33,356 nucleotides of DNA from Acidimicrobiaceae bacterium (lineage in GTDB: Bacteria; Actinomycetota; Acidimicrobiia; Acidimicrobiales; Aldehydirespiratoraceae), in NCBI GenBank assembly GCA_009837445.1, contig VXTM01000030.1, positions 79,661 to 113,016 of the forward strand, in the 5' to 3' direction. The translations under genes and the position numbers were made by a program. The notes beneath the pieces were generated by a model. The model was not told where the DNA came from. It was given only the letters and a program-made list of their open reading frames with translations, and did no database searches. Of this stretch, positions 1 through 7,018 are shown piece by piece; the stretch's first letter is position 1; every line of letters begins with the position of its first letter.

Positions 1-79
1 TCTCAGATGCTCGGCCATCTCAGATGCTCGGCCATCTCAGATGCTCGGCCATCTCAGATGCTCGGCCATCTCGGCCTCC
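1..79. repeat. 17-bp tandem repeat, four full copies plus part
   Basis: The unit TCTCAGATGCTCGGCCA occurs four times in a row without a mismatch (1-17, 18-34, 35-51, 52-68) and a fifth copy decays after TCTCGG. The array touches the window edge, so the true copy number is unknown. A 17-bp period is not a multiple of three, so it is unlikely to be a coding repeat. Confidence 0.9.
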
Positions 80-185
80 AACCCGGTCTGCGGCGCCTGG
101 TGCGCCTGCCCCGTCAACAACCCGCCCCGCCGCGGACGATGACGACGCGGAACAAGACGAAGCCCGCCGCTGGGGCTACGACGGC

Positions 186-214
186 GGTCTAGAGCTATGA
201 ACCGGCTCTAGGCC
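186..214. terminator. Strong hairpin, possible terminator
   Basis: CTAGAGC (189-195) and GCTCTAG (205-211) pair perfectly across a 9-nt loop, and the flanks extend the stem to about 10 bp with one G-T pair. There is no T-run on either side. CTAGAG also sits at the edges of other palindromes in this window (4553, 18306, 19337), so it may be part of a local terminator style. Confidence 0.45.
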
Positions 215-299
215 CCAGCAATCGAACGGCATATGTGGCGGCGTGATGATCGTGGACTCGTGCACCATGGGCCAACCTGGTGGCTCGCTATCGATCGGC

Positions 300-421
300 C
301 GCTGCGGCTGATCGAGGGCGGATCGGCGACATCGGCCACGTTGCCGGGCGACGGTGCCCTTGCGGGCCGCGTCGGACAGCGCGCTCTGCAAGGTGGCATG
401 CACGTTGCGCCGGTTACGATG
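300..421 (-). pseudogene. Tyrosine recombinase (integrase) fragment
   Basis: On the minus strand, 421 to about 345 reads NRRNVHATLQSALSDAARKG then TVAR, the typical end of the core-binding domain of actinobacterial tyrosine integrases. A frame change near 345 is needed to continue into NVADVADPP, which is the expected next motif of the family. Nothing resembling the catalytic R-H-R-Y domain follows, and the upstream part is missing where the trpC-like scrap begins. It is a degraded remnant, not a working recombinase. Confidence 0.55.
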
Positions 422-492
422 CCGTGCTCATCGGCGAGGCCCTGGTCACCGCCCCCGATCCCATTGAAGCGCTGCAAGCGCTGCGGTGTTCT
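406..492 (+). pseudogene. trpC: C-terminal scrap of indole-3-glycerol-phosphate synthase (TrpC-like)
   Basis: The plus strand reads CAGYDAVLIGEALVTAPDP followed by IEALQALR, which matches the last beta-strand/phosphate-binding segment of TrpC (AG.DAVLIGE.LV.APDP). Only about 28 residues are recognisable; upstream, the same frame gives an Arg/Cys-rich sequence unlike TrpC, and the opposite strand there is integrase-like. It is therefore a detached 3' end of a tryptophan-biosynthesis gene at a recombination junction. It cannot encode an active enzyme. Confidence 0.5.
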
Positions 493-542
493 GTTGCGGT
501 CCGGGCAGGTGCCGGGTTGGCAGCAAGTTCGTTGGGAATGAG

Positions 543-595
543 CTGGTAGAGTTGTGGTAAAATTGCTGGTAGCTGTCAGGTAAAACTACTGGTAG
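543..595 (+). promoter_or_regulatory. 23-bp iterated motif immediately upstream of the DUF4143 ATPase
   Basis: CTGGTAG occurs at 543, 566 and 589, exactly 23 bp apart. In the first two copies it is followed at fixed spacing by GGTAAAA. The last copy ends only 9 nt before the GTG start at 605. The spacing (about two helical turns) and position suggest a repressor or activator operator overlapping the promoter; TAAAAT and TAAAAC inside the repeats could be -10 boxes. Confidence 0.5.
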
Positions 596-604
596 TGTTG
601 ATCT

Positions 605-1945
605 GTGTCACTTGGGCAGGCGCGGCAGGCGCTGGTAAAGCGTCAGGTGGAGCCGGTGCTGCGACGCGCGCTCGACACGTTCCGGGTGGTGGTGCTGTCC
701 GGGCCGCGCCAGTCGGGCAAGACCACGCTGGCACACCGGATCGCGGCCGACGGAGCGTTCCTGGCTCTTGACGGCAGACCCTTGAGTCTTGACGGCAAGC
801 CCATCAGTCTTGGCGGGGCGTTGCTGAGTCTTGACGATCCGACTCTGGCGGCGTTGGCTCGCGACGATCCGGCGGGGTTCGTGTCGGACCGGCCCCGCCC
901 CACCGTCATCGACGAGGTGCAGCGCGGCGGCGACGACTTGGTGCGGGCGATCAAGCTGGCCGTCGACGCCGACCCGGTGCCCGGCCGGTTCCTGCTCACC
1001 GGCTCGGCCGGCTTCCTGCATGTCCCGGTGCTGTTGGAGTCGCTGGCCGGACGGGCCGTGTTCTTCGAGCTCGCCCCCTTCTCGCAGGTTGAGATGGAGG
1101 GCGGCGGCGACGGGCTGCTGGCGCGGCTGCTCGATGAGCCGCGCGACGCCCTGGGTGGCCTGCTGCGGTCGCCGCCGTCGGCGCTCAGCCGCTCCCAGTA
1201 CGCCCAGCGGGTGTGCCGGGGCGGCTACCCGGAGGTGATCGGCTTGGCGGACGCTGACCGGCAGCTGTGGTTCCGGGCGTATGTCCACACAGCCGTGACC
1301 CGTGACATCGTCGAGCTGACGGGGGCGAGGCGATCGAGCGAGCTGCCTCGACTGCTGCACGCCGTGGCGGCTCGCACCGCCGGGGAGCTTGTCGTGCAGG
1401 ACCTTCACCGTGACGTGGGATTCGGCAGCATCGGCACCACCGCGGACTACCTGTCGTACTTGGAGATGACCCATCTCGTGGCCCGGCTGGAGGGCTGGGC
1501 CCCGGGCGCGGCGACGAGAGCCAAGCGCCGCTCGAAGATCCACCTCACCGACACCGGACTGGCCGCAGCCGTGCTGGGCGTCGACGCCGAGTCGTTGAGC
1601 GACCCGGCTGCTGCTCACCGCGGGCCGCTGCACGAGACGTTCGTCTTCAACGAGCTCCGTCGGCAGGCCTCCGCGCTCGCGCCGGAGCTGCGCTTCTGCC
1701 ACTACCGCGACTCCCGGGGCCGTGAGGTGGATCTGCTGATCGAGCGTCCCGACGGGCGAGTCATCGCGGTGGAAACCAAGGCCGGAGCCACCGCCCGCCC
1801 CACCGACGCCCGCTGGCTGGCGTGGCTGCGCGACCTCATCGGCGACCGCTTCGACGTCGGCATCGTGCTCTACACCGGCCAACATCCGCACAGGCTCTCT
1901 GACCGGATCGGCGCCCTGCCGCTGTCATACCTGTGGAAGGCATGA
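605..1945 (+). CDS. ATP-binding protein, AAA_14 + DUF4143 type
   Basis: A 446-aa member of the common AAA_14/DUF4143 ATPase family, often found in mobile or TA-like contexts; the biochemical role is not established. Visible parts: Walker A GPRQSGKTT (residues 33-41), Walker B TVIDEVQ (100-106), sensor-like LLTGSAG (about 130-136), and a C-terminal DUF4143 half ending in a nuclease-like core (CHYRDSRGREVDLLIE, then VAVETKAG), which resembles the D...E.K pattern of PD-(D/E)XK folds. The GTG at 605 is chosen because the protein start matches the family and the operator-like repeats end just before it. Odd feature: between Walker A and B the family's single SLDDP segment has grown into four 7-residue repeats (residues 53-80), encoded by 21-bp units at 761-844. 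Confidence 0.85.
   Translation: MSLGQARQALVKRQVEPVLRRALDTFRVVVLSGPRQSGKTTLAHRIAADGAFLALDGRPLSLDGKPISLGGALLSLDDPTLAALARDDPAGFVSDRPRPTVIDEVQRGGDDLVRAIKLAVDADPVPGRFLLTGSAGFLHVPVLLESLAGRAVFFELAPFSQVEMEGGGDGLLARLLDEPRDALGGLLRSPPSALSRSQYAQRVCRGGYPEVIGLADADRQLWFRAYVHTAVTRDIVELTGARRSSELPRLLHAVAARTAGELVVQDLHRDVGFGSIGTTADYLSYLEMTHLVARLEGWAPGAATRAKRRSKIHLTDTGLAAAVLGVDAESLSDPAAAHRGPLHETFVFNELRRQASALAPELRFCHYRDSRGREVDLLIERPDGRVIAVETKAGATARPTDARWLAWLRDLIGDRFDVGIVLYTGQHPHRLSDRIGALPLSYLWKA
761..844 (+). repeat. In-frame 21-bp tandem repeats inside the DUF4143 ATPase gene
   Basis: Four consecutive 21-bp units encode LALDGRP, LSLDGKP, ISLGGAL and LSLDDPT. GTCTTGACGGC or close variants recur in each unit. The period keeps the reading frame, so the expansion is tolerated by the protein. 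The last unit is the one that matches the usual family sequence. Confidence 0.8.
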
Positions 1946-2292
1946 ATCCCGCGCGGCAACGGAACCAACCGTCCCAAACGCCGCCGGGCGTCGGCGCCTC
2001 CGGCACCGGCTCCCCAGCTTCGTCTTCGTCGGGTGGGTGGTGGCGGGCGAGCCAACTGAGATGAAGGCCTGGCCGGTGCCGGCCACCGGCAGGGCCCGCA
2101 ACGCTCCGACGATTCCCAACAGCGCGGTGCCCACACCGAATCTGTCGCCGTCGAGTTCCCGTTGGCGGACTACTGCATCATCGCCTCAGGCAACGAGCCC
2201 GGCCCGAACCTCCGGTGCCTGGACCTGCAGCCCTGGTCCCACAGCGGCGAGTTGACCATCGCAGCAGGCCAAGACAGCGCGCCGATCCACAT
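1946..2292. other. Intergenic stretch with no clear gene
   Basis: No convincing complete gene lies between the ATPase and the DoxX-like gene. The only protein-like stretch is the open frame at about 2060-2296, listed separately. No repeat or RNA gene was recognised. Confidence 0.4.
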
Positions 2293-2296
2293 ATGA
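2060..2296 (+). pseudogene. Possible partial ORF coupled to the DoxX-like gene
   Basis: The frame ending in TGA at 2294-2296 is open back to a stop at 2057. Its last part reads like real protein (FPLADYCIIASGNEPGPN, later LTIAAGQDSAPIHI). The stop overlaps the ATG of the next gene as ATGA, the usual sign of translational coupling. There is no ATG or GTG start in this frame after the upstream stop, so it is either a 5'-damaged gene or chance. I recognise no family. Confidence 0.25.
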
Positions 2297-3141
2297 ATAG
2301 ACGGCACCACCGACATACCCTGGCAGAGATTCGCTGTGGGTTGATGATGCCTATGCTCGCGTTGCTTCCGCTGGCCGCTGGTGGCTGTTGGGAGGTCACC
2401 GTGCACAACAGCACTGCCGATGTCGCCATCAGGGCGCTCACCGCGGTGACGGTGCTTGGTCTGGTTGTGGCTACGGCCACATATGAGCCTTTGGTGTGGC
2501 CAGATGCCACTGCGGAGTTCTATGTCAGCACCGAGACCTTCGGCGAGGGCGACGCCACGACCGGCACGGTCTACGCCTTTGCTTCTGAGAGCACCAGGGC
2601 ATCAGATGTTGCGTTGATGATTCTGCGGGCCGCGCTGGGGATGATGATCTTCCTCTACGGCTACAACAAGGCGTTCCGCAGCTGGCGCTCAGCTGGCGCC
2701 GGCCACCGGTCGCAGCCGCTGGGGATTGCAACCGGCAAGGTACAGGCGACGGTGGTCGCTTTGTCTGAGATGGGTGTGGGCGTGTTGTTGGTGCTAGGTC
2801 TGATTACTCAGCTGGCCACAGCCGGGCTCATCGCGATGATGGTGGTGGCGTCTTGGACTTTGTGCCGCAATAGGGGTCTCATGATCACCGGCGAACGCTG
2901 GGAGCATGTCGCGCTGATCACGGCCATGAGCGCGGTGTGCGCCACGCTCGGCCCCGGCGCGATATCTGTCGACGCCGAACTGGAGATCGCTCACCGCCTC
3001 GACGGATGGACCGGCTTTGGGATCGCCCTTCTCGGCGGCGTAGGCGCTGGCGCAGTCCAGATCCTGTTGTTCCACCGCACCCGCCCCAAGCCTGAGCCCT
3101 TCGACACCGATATGCGTGACGGGATCGGTGACGGCAGTTAG
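2293..3141 (+). CDS. DoxX-like integral membrane protein
   Basis: A 282-aa protein whose C-terminal two thirds resembles the DoxX family: an ILRAALGMMIFLYGYNKAF helix, then helices around GVGVLLVLGLITQLATAGLI, WEHVALITAMSAVCATLGPG, and a last helix before a polar tail. DoxX-like proteins are small four-helix membrane proteins linked to redox or thiol metabolism, but the function of most is unknown. The N-terminal about 95 residues hold one further hydrophobic stretch (MMPMLALLPLAAGG) and a soluble segment, which is longer than usual. The ATG at 2293 is chosen because it overlaps the upstream stop (ATGA); ATG 2344 is an alternative. Confidence 0.7.
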   Translation: MNRRHHRHTLAEIRCGLMMPMLALLPLAAGGCWEVTVHNSTADVAIRALTAVTVLGLVVATATYEPLVWPDATAEFYVSTETFGEGDATTGTVYAFASESTRASDVALMILRAALGMMIFLYGYNKAFRSWRSAGAGHRSQPLGIATGKVQATVVALSEMGVGVLLVLGLITQLATAGLIAMMVVASWTLCRNRGLMITGERWEHVALITAMSAVCATLGPGAISVDAELEIAHRLDGWTGFGIALLGGVGAGAVQILLFHRTRPKPEPFDTDMRDGIGDGS

Positions 3142-3204
3142 ACCCTCAGCCGCGCCCGGCGGCGCAGCCACCTGACCGCTGACCCACCACGCTGTCTCGG
3201 TGGT

Positions 3205-3223
3205 GGCCACGCTCAGCGTGGCC
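3205..3223. terminator. 9-bp perfect palindrome after the DoxX-like gene
   Basis: GGCCACGCT and AGCGTGGCC pair perfectly around a single central C, 64 bp after the DoxX-like stop. With the hairpin at 3264-3288 it lies between a plus-strand gene and a convergent minus-strand relic. An operator is also possible because the loop is only 1 nt. Confidence 0.4.
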
Positions 3224-3263
3224 GTGCCGCTCGTGCCGATCCAGCCGTTCAGCACTCCCGCCA

Positions 3264-3288
3264 CTGCCGCGGGCCGTGCCCGCGGCAG
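3264..3288. terminator. 11-bp GC-rich hairpin, likely bidirectional terminator
   Basis: CTGCCGCGGGC pairs perfectly with GCCCGCGGCAG across the 3-nt loop CGT. It sits between the DoxX-like gene and the convergent DUF4160 relic. There is no U-tract, which is common for actinobacterial terminator-like hairpins. Confidence 0.55.
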
Positions 3289-3303
3289 GCGTCTAGCCGG
3301 CTA

Positions 3304-3561
3304 CTACACGGGCGCGATCTTGCCGGGATCCTCGCACCGCTCCACACGGCACCAGGCCTCCCATCTCGCGGCGGTGCCGCTTGGCCCACTCGGCCACCCA
3401 CGCGCTCGGCCCTCGTCGGGAGCCGGCCCTCGATGGGCCGGGAGATCCTTGATGCTCACCGAGGCTTTGTGGTGGCCGTACTCGGCATGGAAACGCAGAG
3501 GCCGGTGGTTTCAGAAATACATGCGGATCACGATGCCGTAGAAGCGGCAGAGTTCAGGCAT
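3304..3561 (-). pseudogene. DUF4160 family protein, broken by a stop and frameshifts
   Basis: From ATG 3561 the minus strand reads MPELCRFYGIVIRMYF, the typical DUF4160 start, then an in-frame TGA. The same frame continues FHAEYGHHKASVSIKDL, then a frame change leads to WVAEWAKRHRREMG, and a further one to EAWCRVERCEDPGKIAPV and TAG at 3304. Put together, the pieces give the usual family order and length (86 codons). DUF4160 genes typically sit next to DUF2442 genes in TA-like pairs, as here: the start overlaps the end of the DUF2442 relic. Confidence 0.7.
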
Positions 3562-3794
3562 CCACCGCATCCCGCAGCCGCGGGAACAGTTCCTCGGGGG
3601 CCATGCCGGTGATCTCCAGATACAGAGCGTCGCCGCACATGTCGACGTCGTCGCTACAGGCGATCGAGCCGTCGGGACCGAGATGCACGCCGACGAAGAA
3701 CGAGTGGTCCTCCCAGGCCGCGGACGCTCCGTCGCCAGGCCATGTCCGACAGGTCCACCTCGCCCTCGACCCCGTCGTCGTAACGCAGCCACAT
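3554..3794 (-). pseudogene. DUF2442 family protein, frameshifted
   Basis: From ATG 3794 the minus strand reads MWLRYDDGVEGEVDLSDMA, the classic DUF2442 start, and then goes off-family. A shift near the ATGGCC at about 3742 restores the family sequence in another frame: SFFVGVHLGPDGSIACSDD, then CGDALYLEITG and a stop at 3554-3556. The sequence upstream of 3794 in frame also looks protein-like (VASGQLGAHARCR), so the original start may lie further upstream. It overlaps the DUF4160 relic by 8 bp, as expected for a coupled pair. Confidence 0.7.
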
Positions 3795-3942
3795 CCTACA
3801 CCGCGCGTGCGCCCCCAGCTGGCCGCTGGCGACGACTGGATCAACAGCGTCTGCTTCTGCATGCGAGATTGAGGTGCTTGGGACTGCCCCCGGCCCGCGC
3901 GGCGGGCGGCGAGGCCGCAGTGTGTGGGTAGCGTTGGGTGCT

Positions 3943-4557
3943 ATGGGTAGATGGTGGAGTTCTGATCACCACTTCGGGCACGCCAACATCATCGGCTACT
4001 GCGCGCGCCCCTTCGGTGATGTGGACGCCATGAACAACGCGATGGTGGACCGCTGGAACGACGTGGTCGGCGACGGCGACGAGGTGTGGATCCTCGGGGA
4101 TCTGGTGATGGGCCAGCTGAGCGTGAACCTGTCTGAGCATGTGTGGCTTCTCAAGGGCCGCAAGATCCTCGTTCCCGGCAACCACGACACCTGCTGGCAG
4201 CACCGCAACAAAGGCCCCCAGAAGGTCGCCGCCTACTATGACCTCGGCGGCATCGCACGCATAGTCGATGACCCCCAACCGGTCGTGCTGGCCGGCGAGA
4301 GGGTGCAGATCAACCACTTCCCGTATGCGTTGGATTCGCGCTATGACGCAAAGTTCATGTCTCATCGCCCCAGAGACGACGGCGGCTGGCTGCTGCATGG
4401 CCACATACATGAGAAGTGGCGCCAGAACGGCCGACAGATCAACGTCGGGGTTGACGCCTGGGACTTCGGACCGGTCAGCGACGACACCATCAGCGAGCTG
4501 ATCCGCGGCGGCCCCGCGAACGTCGCCTGCCCCGCCTACACACCAGCCGACGCCTAG
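3943..4557 (+). CDS. Calcineurin-like metallophosphoesterase
   Basis: A 204-aa protein with a full set of metallophosphoesterase motifs: D-H-H (residues 8-10, SSDHHFGH), GD (52-53), GNHD (79-82), H125 in NHFP, and HGHIHE (152-157). The order and short length match the small stand-alone phosphoesterases often carried on phages and islands; the substrate cannot be read from sequence. ATG 3943 is preferred because the family normally starts a few residues before the first metal-binding motif; a GTG at 3922 would add 7 residues. It is followed by a hairpin at its stop codon. Confidence 0.85.
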   Translation: MGRWWSSDHHFGHANIIGYCARPFGDVDAMNNAMVDRWNDVVGDGDEVWILGDLVMGQLSVNLSEHVWLLKGRKILVPGNHDTCWQHRNKGPQKVAAYYDLGGIARIVDDPQPVVLAGERVQINHFPYALDSRYDAKFMSHRPRDDGGWLLHGHIHEKWRQNGRQINVGVDAWDFGPVSDDTISELIRGGPANVACPAYTPADA

Positions 4558-4584
4558 AGCCGCGCGGTGGGCGCAGGACTCTAG
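4553..4584. terminator. CTAGAG/CTCTAG hairpin at the phosphoesterase stop codon
   Basis: The TAG stop lies inside CTAGAG (about 4554), which pairs perfectly with CTCTAG about 19 nt downstream. No T-run follows. This fits the same CTAGAG-edged hairpin style seen at 189 and in the later spacer elements. Confidence 0.4.
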
Positions 4585-4722
4585 ACCCCTTACGGGCCGA
4601 CCCTTTCGAGAGACCCGGCGTCTCAGCTCTGAGGAGCACCGCCTTACCGCAGGCAGTCTGTGATTCGACCCGGCGACGACGACACACCCGATGGGAGGCA
4701 CACCGCCTTCAACGGATCAGTT

Positions 4723-4735
4723 GTCAAGAGTTGAC
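4723..4735. promoter_or_regulatory. Small palindrome GTCAA-gag-TTGAC
   Basis: A 5-bp inverted repeat flanked on both sides by the direct repeat GATCAGTT (about 4715 and 4736). It lies between two convergent genes, so a role as a protein-binding site is uncertain. Confidence 0.25.
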
Positions 4736-4827
4736 GATCAGTTCGAGTGCTCTTCAAAGGCCACTACAAGCACCACCCATGGAGGTAGCGCAGGTGGACG
4801 ACTACCACTCCGCGACGATCTGAGGTG

Positions 4828-5499
4828 TCAGAGTTCAAGTCCGTCGCCTCGGTCGAAGCGCTGTTGGTGAGTGCGGCTGTCGCGGAGCGCGAGCGCCACG
4901 GCGCGGTCGGCGAAGATTGCGGTGTAAGAGGTGGCGGCGTCGGTGCCGTAGGCGTGCGCGACCAGGTCAAGGAGCTGTTCGGGGTCTGTGATGGCAGTGT
5001 CGCGGGCGAGGCGGGCTGCGTCTTGTAGGTCTTGTTCGCGGGCTGCGTGCAGCTTCATGGCGAGCAGCACGCGGGCGGAGGGGGCTTCTACTGTGAGGCT
5101 GGCGCTTTGGTGCAGGACCTGGGGGTGCAGGTCACAGCCCGGCGTGAAGATCGCCACCGCCCCGTTGAGCCAGTTGCGTGGGAGTCCCTCAGCGTCGGCG
5201 ACGCGGCGGGCGGCGGTGGCCAGCTCGGCGGGGAAGCGCATGGAGATGAAGTCGACGGCTGCGGTGCGACGCTGGGCGTGTTGATGGTGTGGGGCTCTGA
5301 AGCGGTGCTCGAGGACGTCGACGTCGTGGGTGGTGCGATCGGCCCACATCAGCGCTAGGGCGGCGCCTCCGGCGATCATCAGGTGATGCCCGGTGGAGCC
5401 AGCTCGGTGAAGGTGTGACGACAAGCTGTCGAAGAGGTAGCGGATGTCGGTTGCGTCGAGTTGGCGATCCTGGGGGATCGGGGGCTCGGCGGCGGTCAT
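4828..5499 (-). CDS. DUF6036-like nucleotidyltransferase, likely toxin of a TA pair
   Basis: A 223-aa protein. The pattern GGAALALMWADRTTHDVDVL (residues about 42-61) is the GG...D.D signature of the minimal nucleotidyltransferase fold, and ARVLLAMKLHAAREQDLQDA in the second half is the conserved helix of DUF6036/AbiEii-type proteins (K and the R-x-x-D-x-x-D group). Such enzymes act as toxins or modify RNA or protein partners in known TA systems. The ATG at 5499 overlaps the stop of the upstream family-A gene as ATGA, so the two are translationally coupled. A longer N-terminal reading frame exists but is the shadow of the upstream gene. Confidence 0.75.
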   Translation of the reverse strand: MTAAEPPIPQDRQLDATDIRYLFDSLSSHLHRAGSTGHHLMIAGGAALALMWADRTTHDVDVLEHRFRAPHHQHAQRRTAAVDFISMRFPAELATAARRVADAEGLPRNWLNGAVAIFTPGCDLHPQVLHQSASLTVEAPSARVLLAMKLHAAREQDLQDAARLARDTAITDPEQLLDLVAHAYGTDAATSYTAIFADRAVALALRDSRTHQQRFDRGDGLEL

Positions 5500-5957
5500 G
5501 TCGAGCGCAGCGTGACGAGCGAGAACCAGACCCGGTGGTAGCGGCAGACCCCGGGGGCGTTCTGGCGCAACCGCTGCCCGTAAGGCGACTGAAGGTCCAC
5601 GTCTGGCACCAGTGCCACGTCGTTGGGGGAGCGGGCGCTGTGGACCCATGCTGGGATCGGGTGGCCGTCGCGTTGACACAGGGCATGGACCACCGCGGCC
5701 ACCTTGGCGGCAATCACGGTGTCGGTGCCTGCGGGCAGGCCGCCGGCCATCATCAATTCTCGGGACTCGGGCTGGTTGTTCCAGTCCTTGATGAACTGGA
5801 TCACCGGCCAGTAGCCAGCACCGCGCCCGACCGTTTCGGCCATCGCCGCGGGCAGGTCGCCGAGCACCATATGCGGGCGCGCCAGCAGCGGCCCCGCCCG
5901 CCTTCGCGACCCCGCAACCCGCGTAGGTGGGTGTGCTGGAGAGTTCACGTTGTTCAC
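5496..5957 (-). CDS. Family-A small protein, likely antitoxin/partner of the DUF6036-like gene
   Basis: A 153-aa protein with a core shared by two other proteins in this window (9603-9995 and 13877-14371): AAKVAAVVHALCQRDGHPIP, then WV, then CRYHRVWF at the C-terminus. The conserved H-x-x-C and C-x-x-H could bind a metal, but that is inference. The GTG at 5957 is chosen because a TAGGAT -10 box ends 7 nt before it, so the mRNA would be leaderless; GTG 5948 is an alternative. The stop overlaps the nucleotidyltransferase start (ATGA), and gene order small protein then nucleotidyltransferase is that of type II/IV TA operons. Confidence 0.65.
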   Translation of the reverse strand: MNNVNSPAHPPTRVAGSRRRAGPLLARPHMVLGDLPAAMAETVGRGAGYWPVIQFIKDWNNQPESRELMMAGGLPAGTDTVIAAKVAAVVHALCQRDGHPIPAWVHSARSPNDVALVPDVDLQSPYGQRLRQNAPGVCRYHRVWFSLVTLRST

Positions 5958-5964
5958 TGAAACG

Positions 5965-5970
5965 ATCCTA
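5965..5970 (-). promoter_or_regulatory. -10 box TAGGAT for the family-A/DUF6036 operon
   Basis: TAGGAT on the minus strand is followed by 7 nt and then the GTG start. The spacing places the expected transcription start at or next to the start codon, giving a leaderless mRNA. No convincing -35 box is visible. Confidence 0.5.
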
Positions 5971-6005
5971 GCAGACGCGAAATGTGGTTTCCGAGCCTCG
6001 ACGCA

Positions 6006-6140
6006 CCTTCGCAACAATATGCAGGCCAGACGCGAAGGCTCCAGCGGTGCACGCTCAACACGAAGTCGAACAGTGCGCGGGGGTAGCGGCTGGTGAGAAT
6101 GATCGCGAACCATGCGATCACCACACAGACGAACCCCCAG
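6006..6140 (-). pseudogene. DUF4389-type membrane protein fragment
   Basis: One minus-strand frame reads DEIHLGVWGFVCVVIAWFAI then ILTSRYPRALFDFVLSVHRW and SLRVWPAY. The YPR.LFDF(V).(G/S)V.RW..RV.AY motif is diagnostic of DUF4389 membrane proteins. There is no start codon at the beginning and no continuation after the motif, so it is a fragment. The downstream end merges with the promoter region of the family-A operon. Confidence 0.5.
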
Positions 6141-6195
6141 ACACCGAGGTGGATCTCGTCCGGGCCCGGCGTCCCGATCCCCGATCCATATGAGG

Positions 6196-6330
6196 CTAAT
6201 CTCGATGCTGGACAGGGGCGCCGGCGATGGTGTCCAGCCGGTCAACGATCGCTCTGATGCTTCGTTGGCGGCGTCGGTTCGTGCACCACGCGTCGAGTAG
6301 TTCGATGCTCTGGTCTTGTTGTTGGTCCAT
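6196..6330 (-). CDS. Small ORF with strong ribosome binding site, unknown function
   Basis: A 44-aa reading frame starting MDQQQDQSIELLDAWCTN and ending in VQHRD. An AGGAG lies 8 nt upstream of the ATG, one of the better ribosome binding sites in the window. The protein is polar and helix-forming with a basic middle (TNRRRQRSIRAIV). Its upstream border is the end of the IS5-like element (6349), so its original promoter was probably replaced by the insertion. It may also be the truncated start of a longer gene, since the DUF4389 scrap follows in another frame. Confidence 0.4.
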   Translation of the reverse strand: MDQQQDQSIELLDAWCTNRRRQRSIRAIVDRLDTIAGAPVQHRD

Positions 6331-6348
6331 GCTGGTTTCTCCTGTTTA

Positions 6349-7017
6349 GGGACTGCGCGGATAGGTGGTCAGTGGGGGCTCCAGCGGTCTCGGTAGTTGA
6401 GGAGTTTGCCGACGATGAGGACGGTGGTTGCGAGGCACAGGGCGGCGTGGCGGTGGGCGCTGCGGCGGTGGGCGCTGCGGCGGTCGGTGTTGCGGCGCAG
6501 TTGTCCGTAGTTGGACAGCCAGGAGTTGGTTGACTCGACTATCCAGCGAAGCCCGAGGCGCATCGGTTGTCGGGTGCTTGGGGCCTTGGTGCCGCGGCGT
6601 TGGATACACACGTCGCGCAGACCGAGCGCGGCGAGCCGGTCGCGCACCACGGGGTAGTCATATCCCCGGTCCAGGTGCAGGGTCTCGACATCTGCGAGCA
6701 GCCTGTTGTGGGCGACGGCTTGCAGGGTGGGCTCCAGCAGGCGGACGTCGTGGCGGTTGGCGCCGTCGGTGGCCCAGCCCACCGGGACGTCGTGGCGGTC
6801 CGACGCGACCGACCATTTCCAGCCCATCTTGGCGCGGTCTGTGGGACTTGGGCCGGTGTCCTCGCCGCCGCAGGGGGCTTTGTGCAGCGACCCGTCAACG
6901 GCGACCTCGCTCAAGTCGAGCCCCACGATGCGGTCAAAGGCCTCCGAAGATGGCGAACGGGTGCGCCATCCACCCAATCGCGATCATCTAGGGCCAGCAA
7001 CCATCCCTGAGTCCCCC
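6349..7017. mobile_element. IS5-family insertion sequence remnant with imperfect terminal inverted repeats
   Basis: The left end reads GGGACTGCGCGGATAGG and the reverse complement of the right end reads GGGACTCAGGGATGG, which align as 15-17 bp imperfect inverted repeats. They bracket a 5'-truncated IS5-type transposase. At about 670 bp the element is shorter than intact relatives, matching loss of the transposase N-terminus. The right end touches the stop codon of the primase-helicase reading frame. Confidence 0.55.
6369..6977 (-). pseudogene. IS5-family transposase, N-terminally truncated
   Basis: 202 residues of DDE transposase: D28 in VAVDGSLHKAPCGGE, D103 in LHLDRGYD, E148 in RWIVESTNSW, and the usual LSNYGQLRRNTDR and a LLNYRDRWSP-type C-terminus. 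The three catalytic residues are present, but about 70-80 N-terminal residues of the family are absent: the frame opens directly at EAFDRIVGLDLSEV. A small 12-bp duplication repeats RRSAH near the C-terminus. Without the N-terminal DNA-binding part it is unlikely to transpose. Confidence 0.8.
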
Positions 7018-7018
7018 A

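Noticed and set aside
608..1891. Long minus-strand open frame opposite the DUF4143 ATPase
   Set aside because: Plus frame has all ATPase motifs; the minus frame is Arg/Gln/His-rich shadow sequence.
4829..4845. GTTCAAGTCC resembling a tRNA T-loop
   Set aside because: The flanking bases do not pair as a T-stem and no acceptor or anticodon arm fits; it lies in the end of the DUF6036-like gene.
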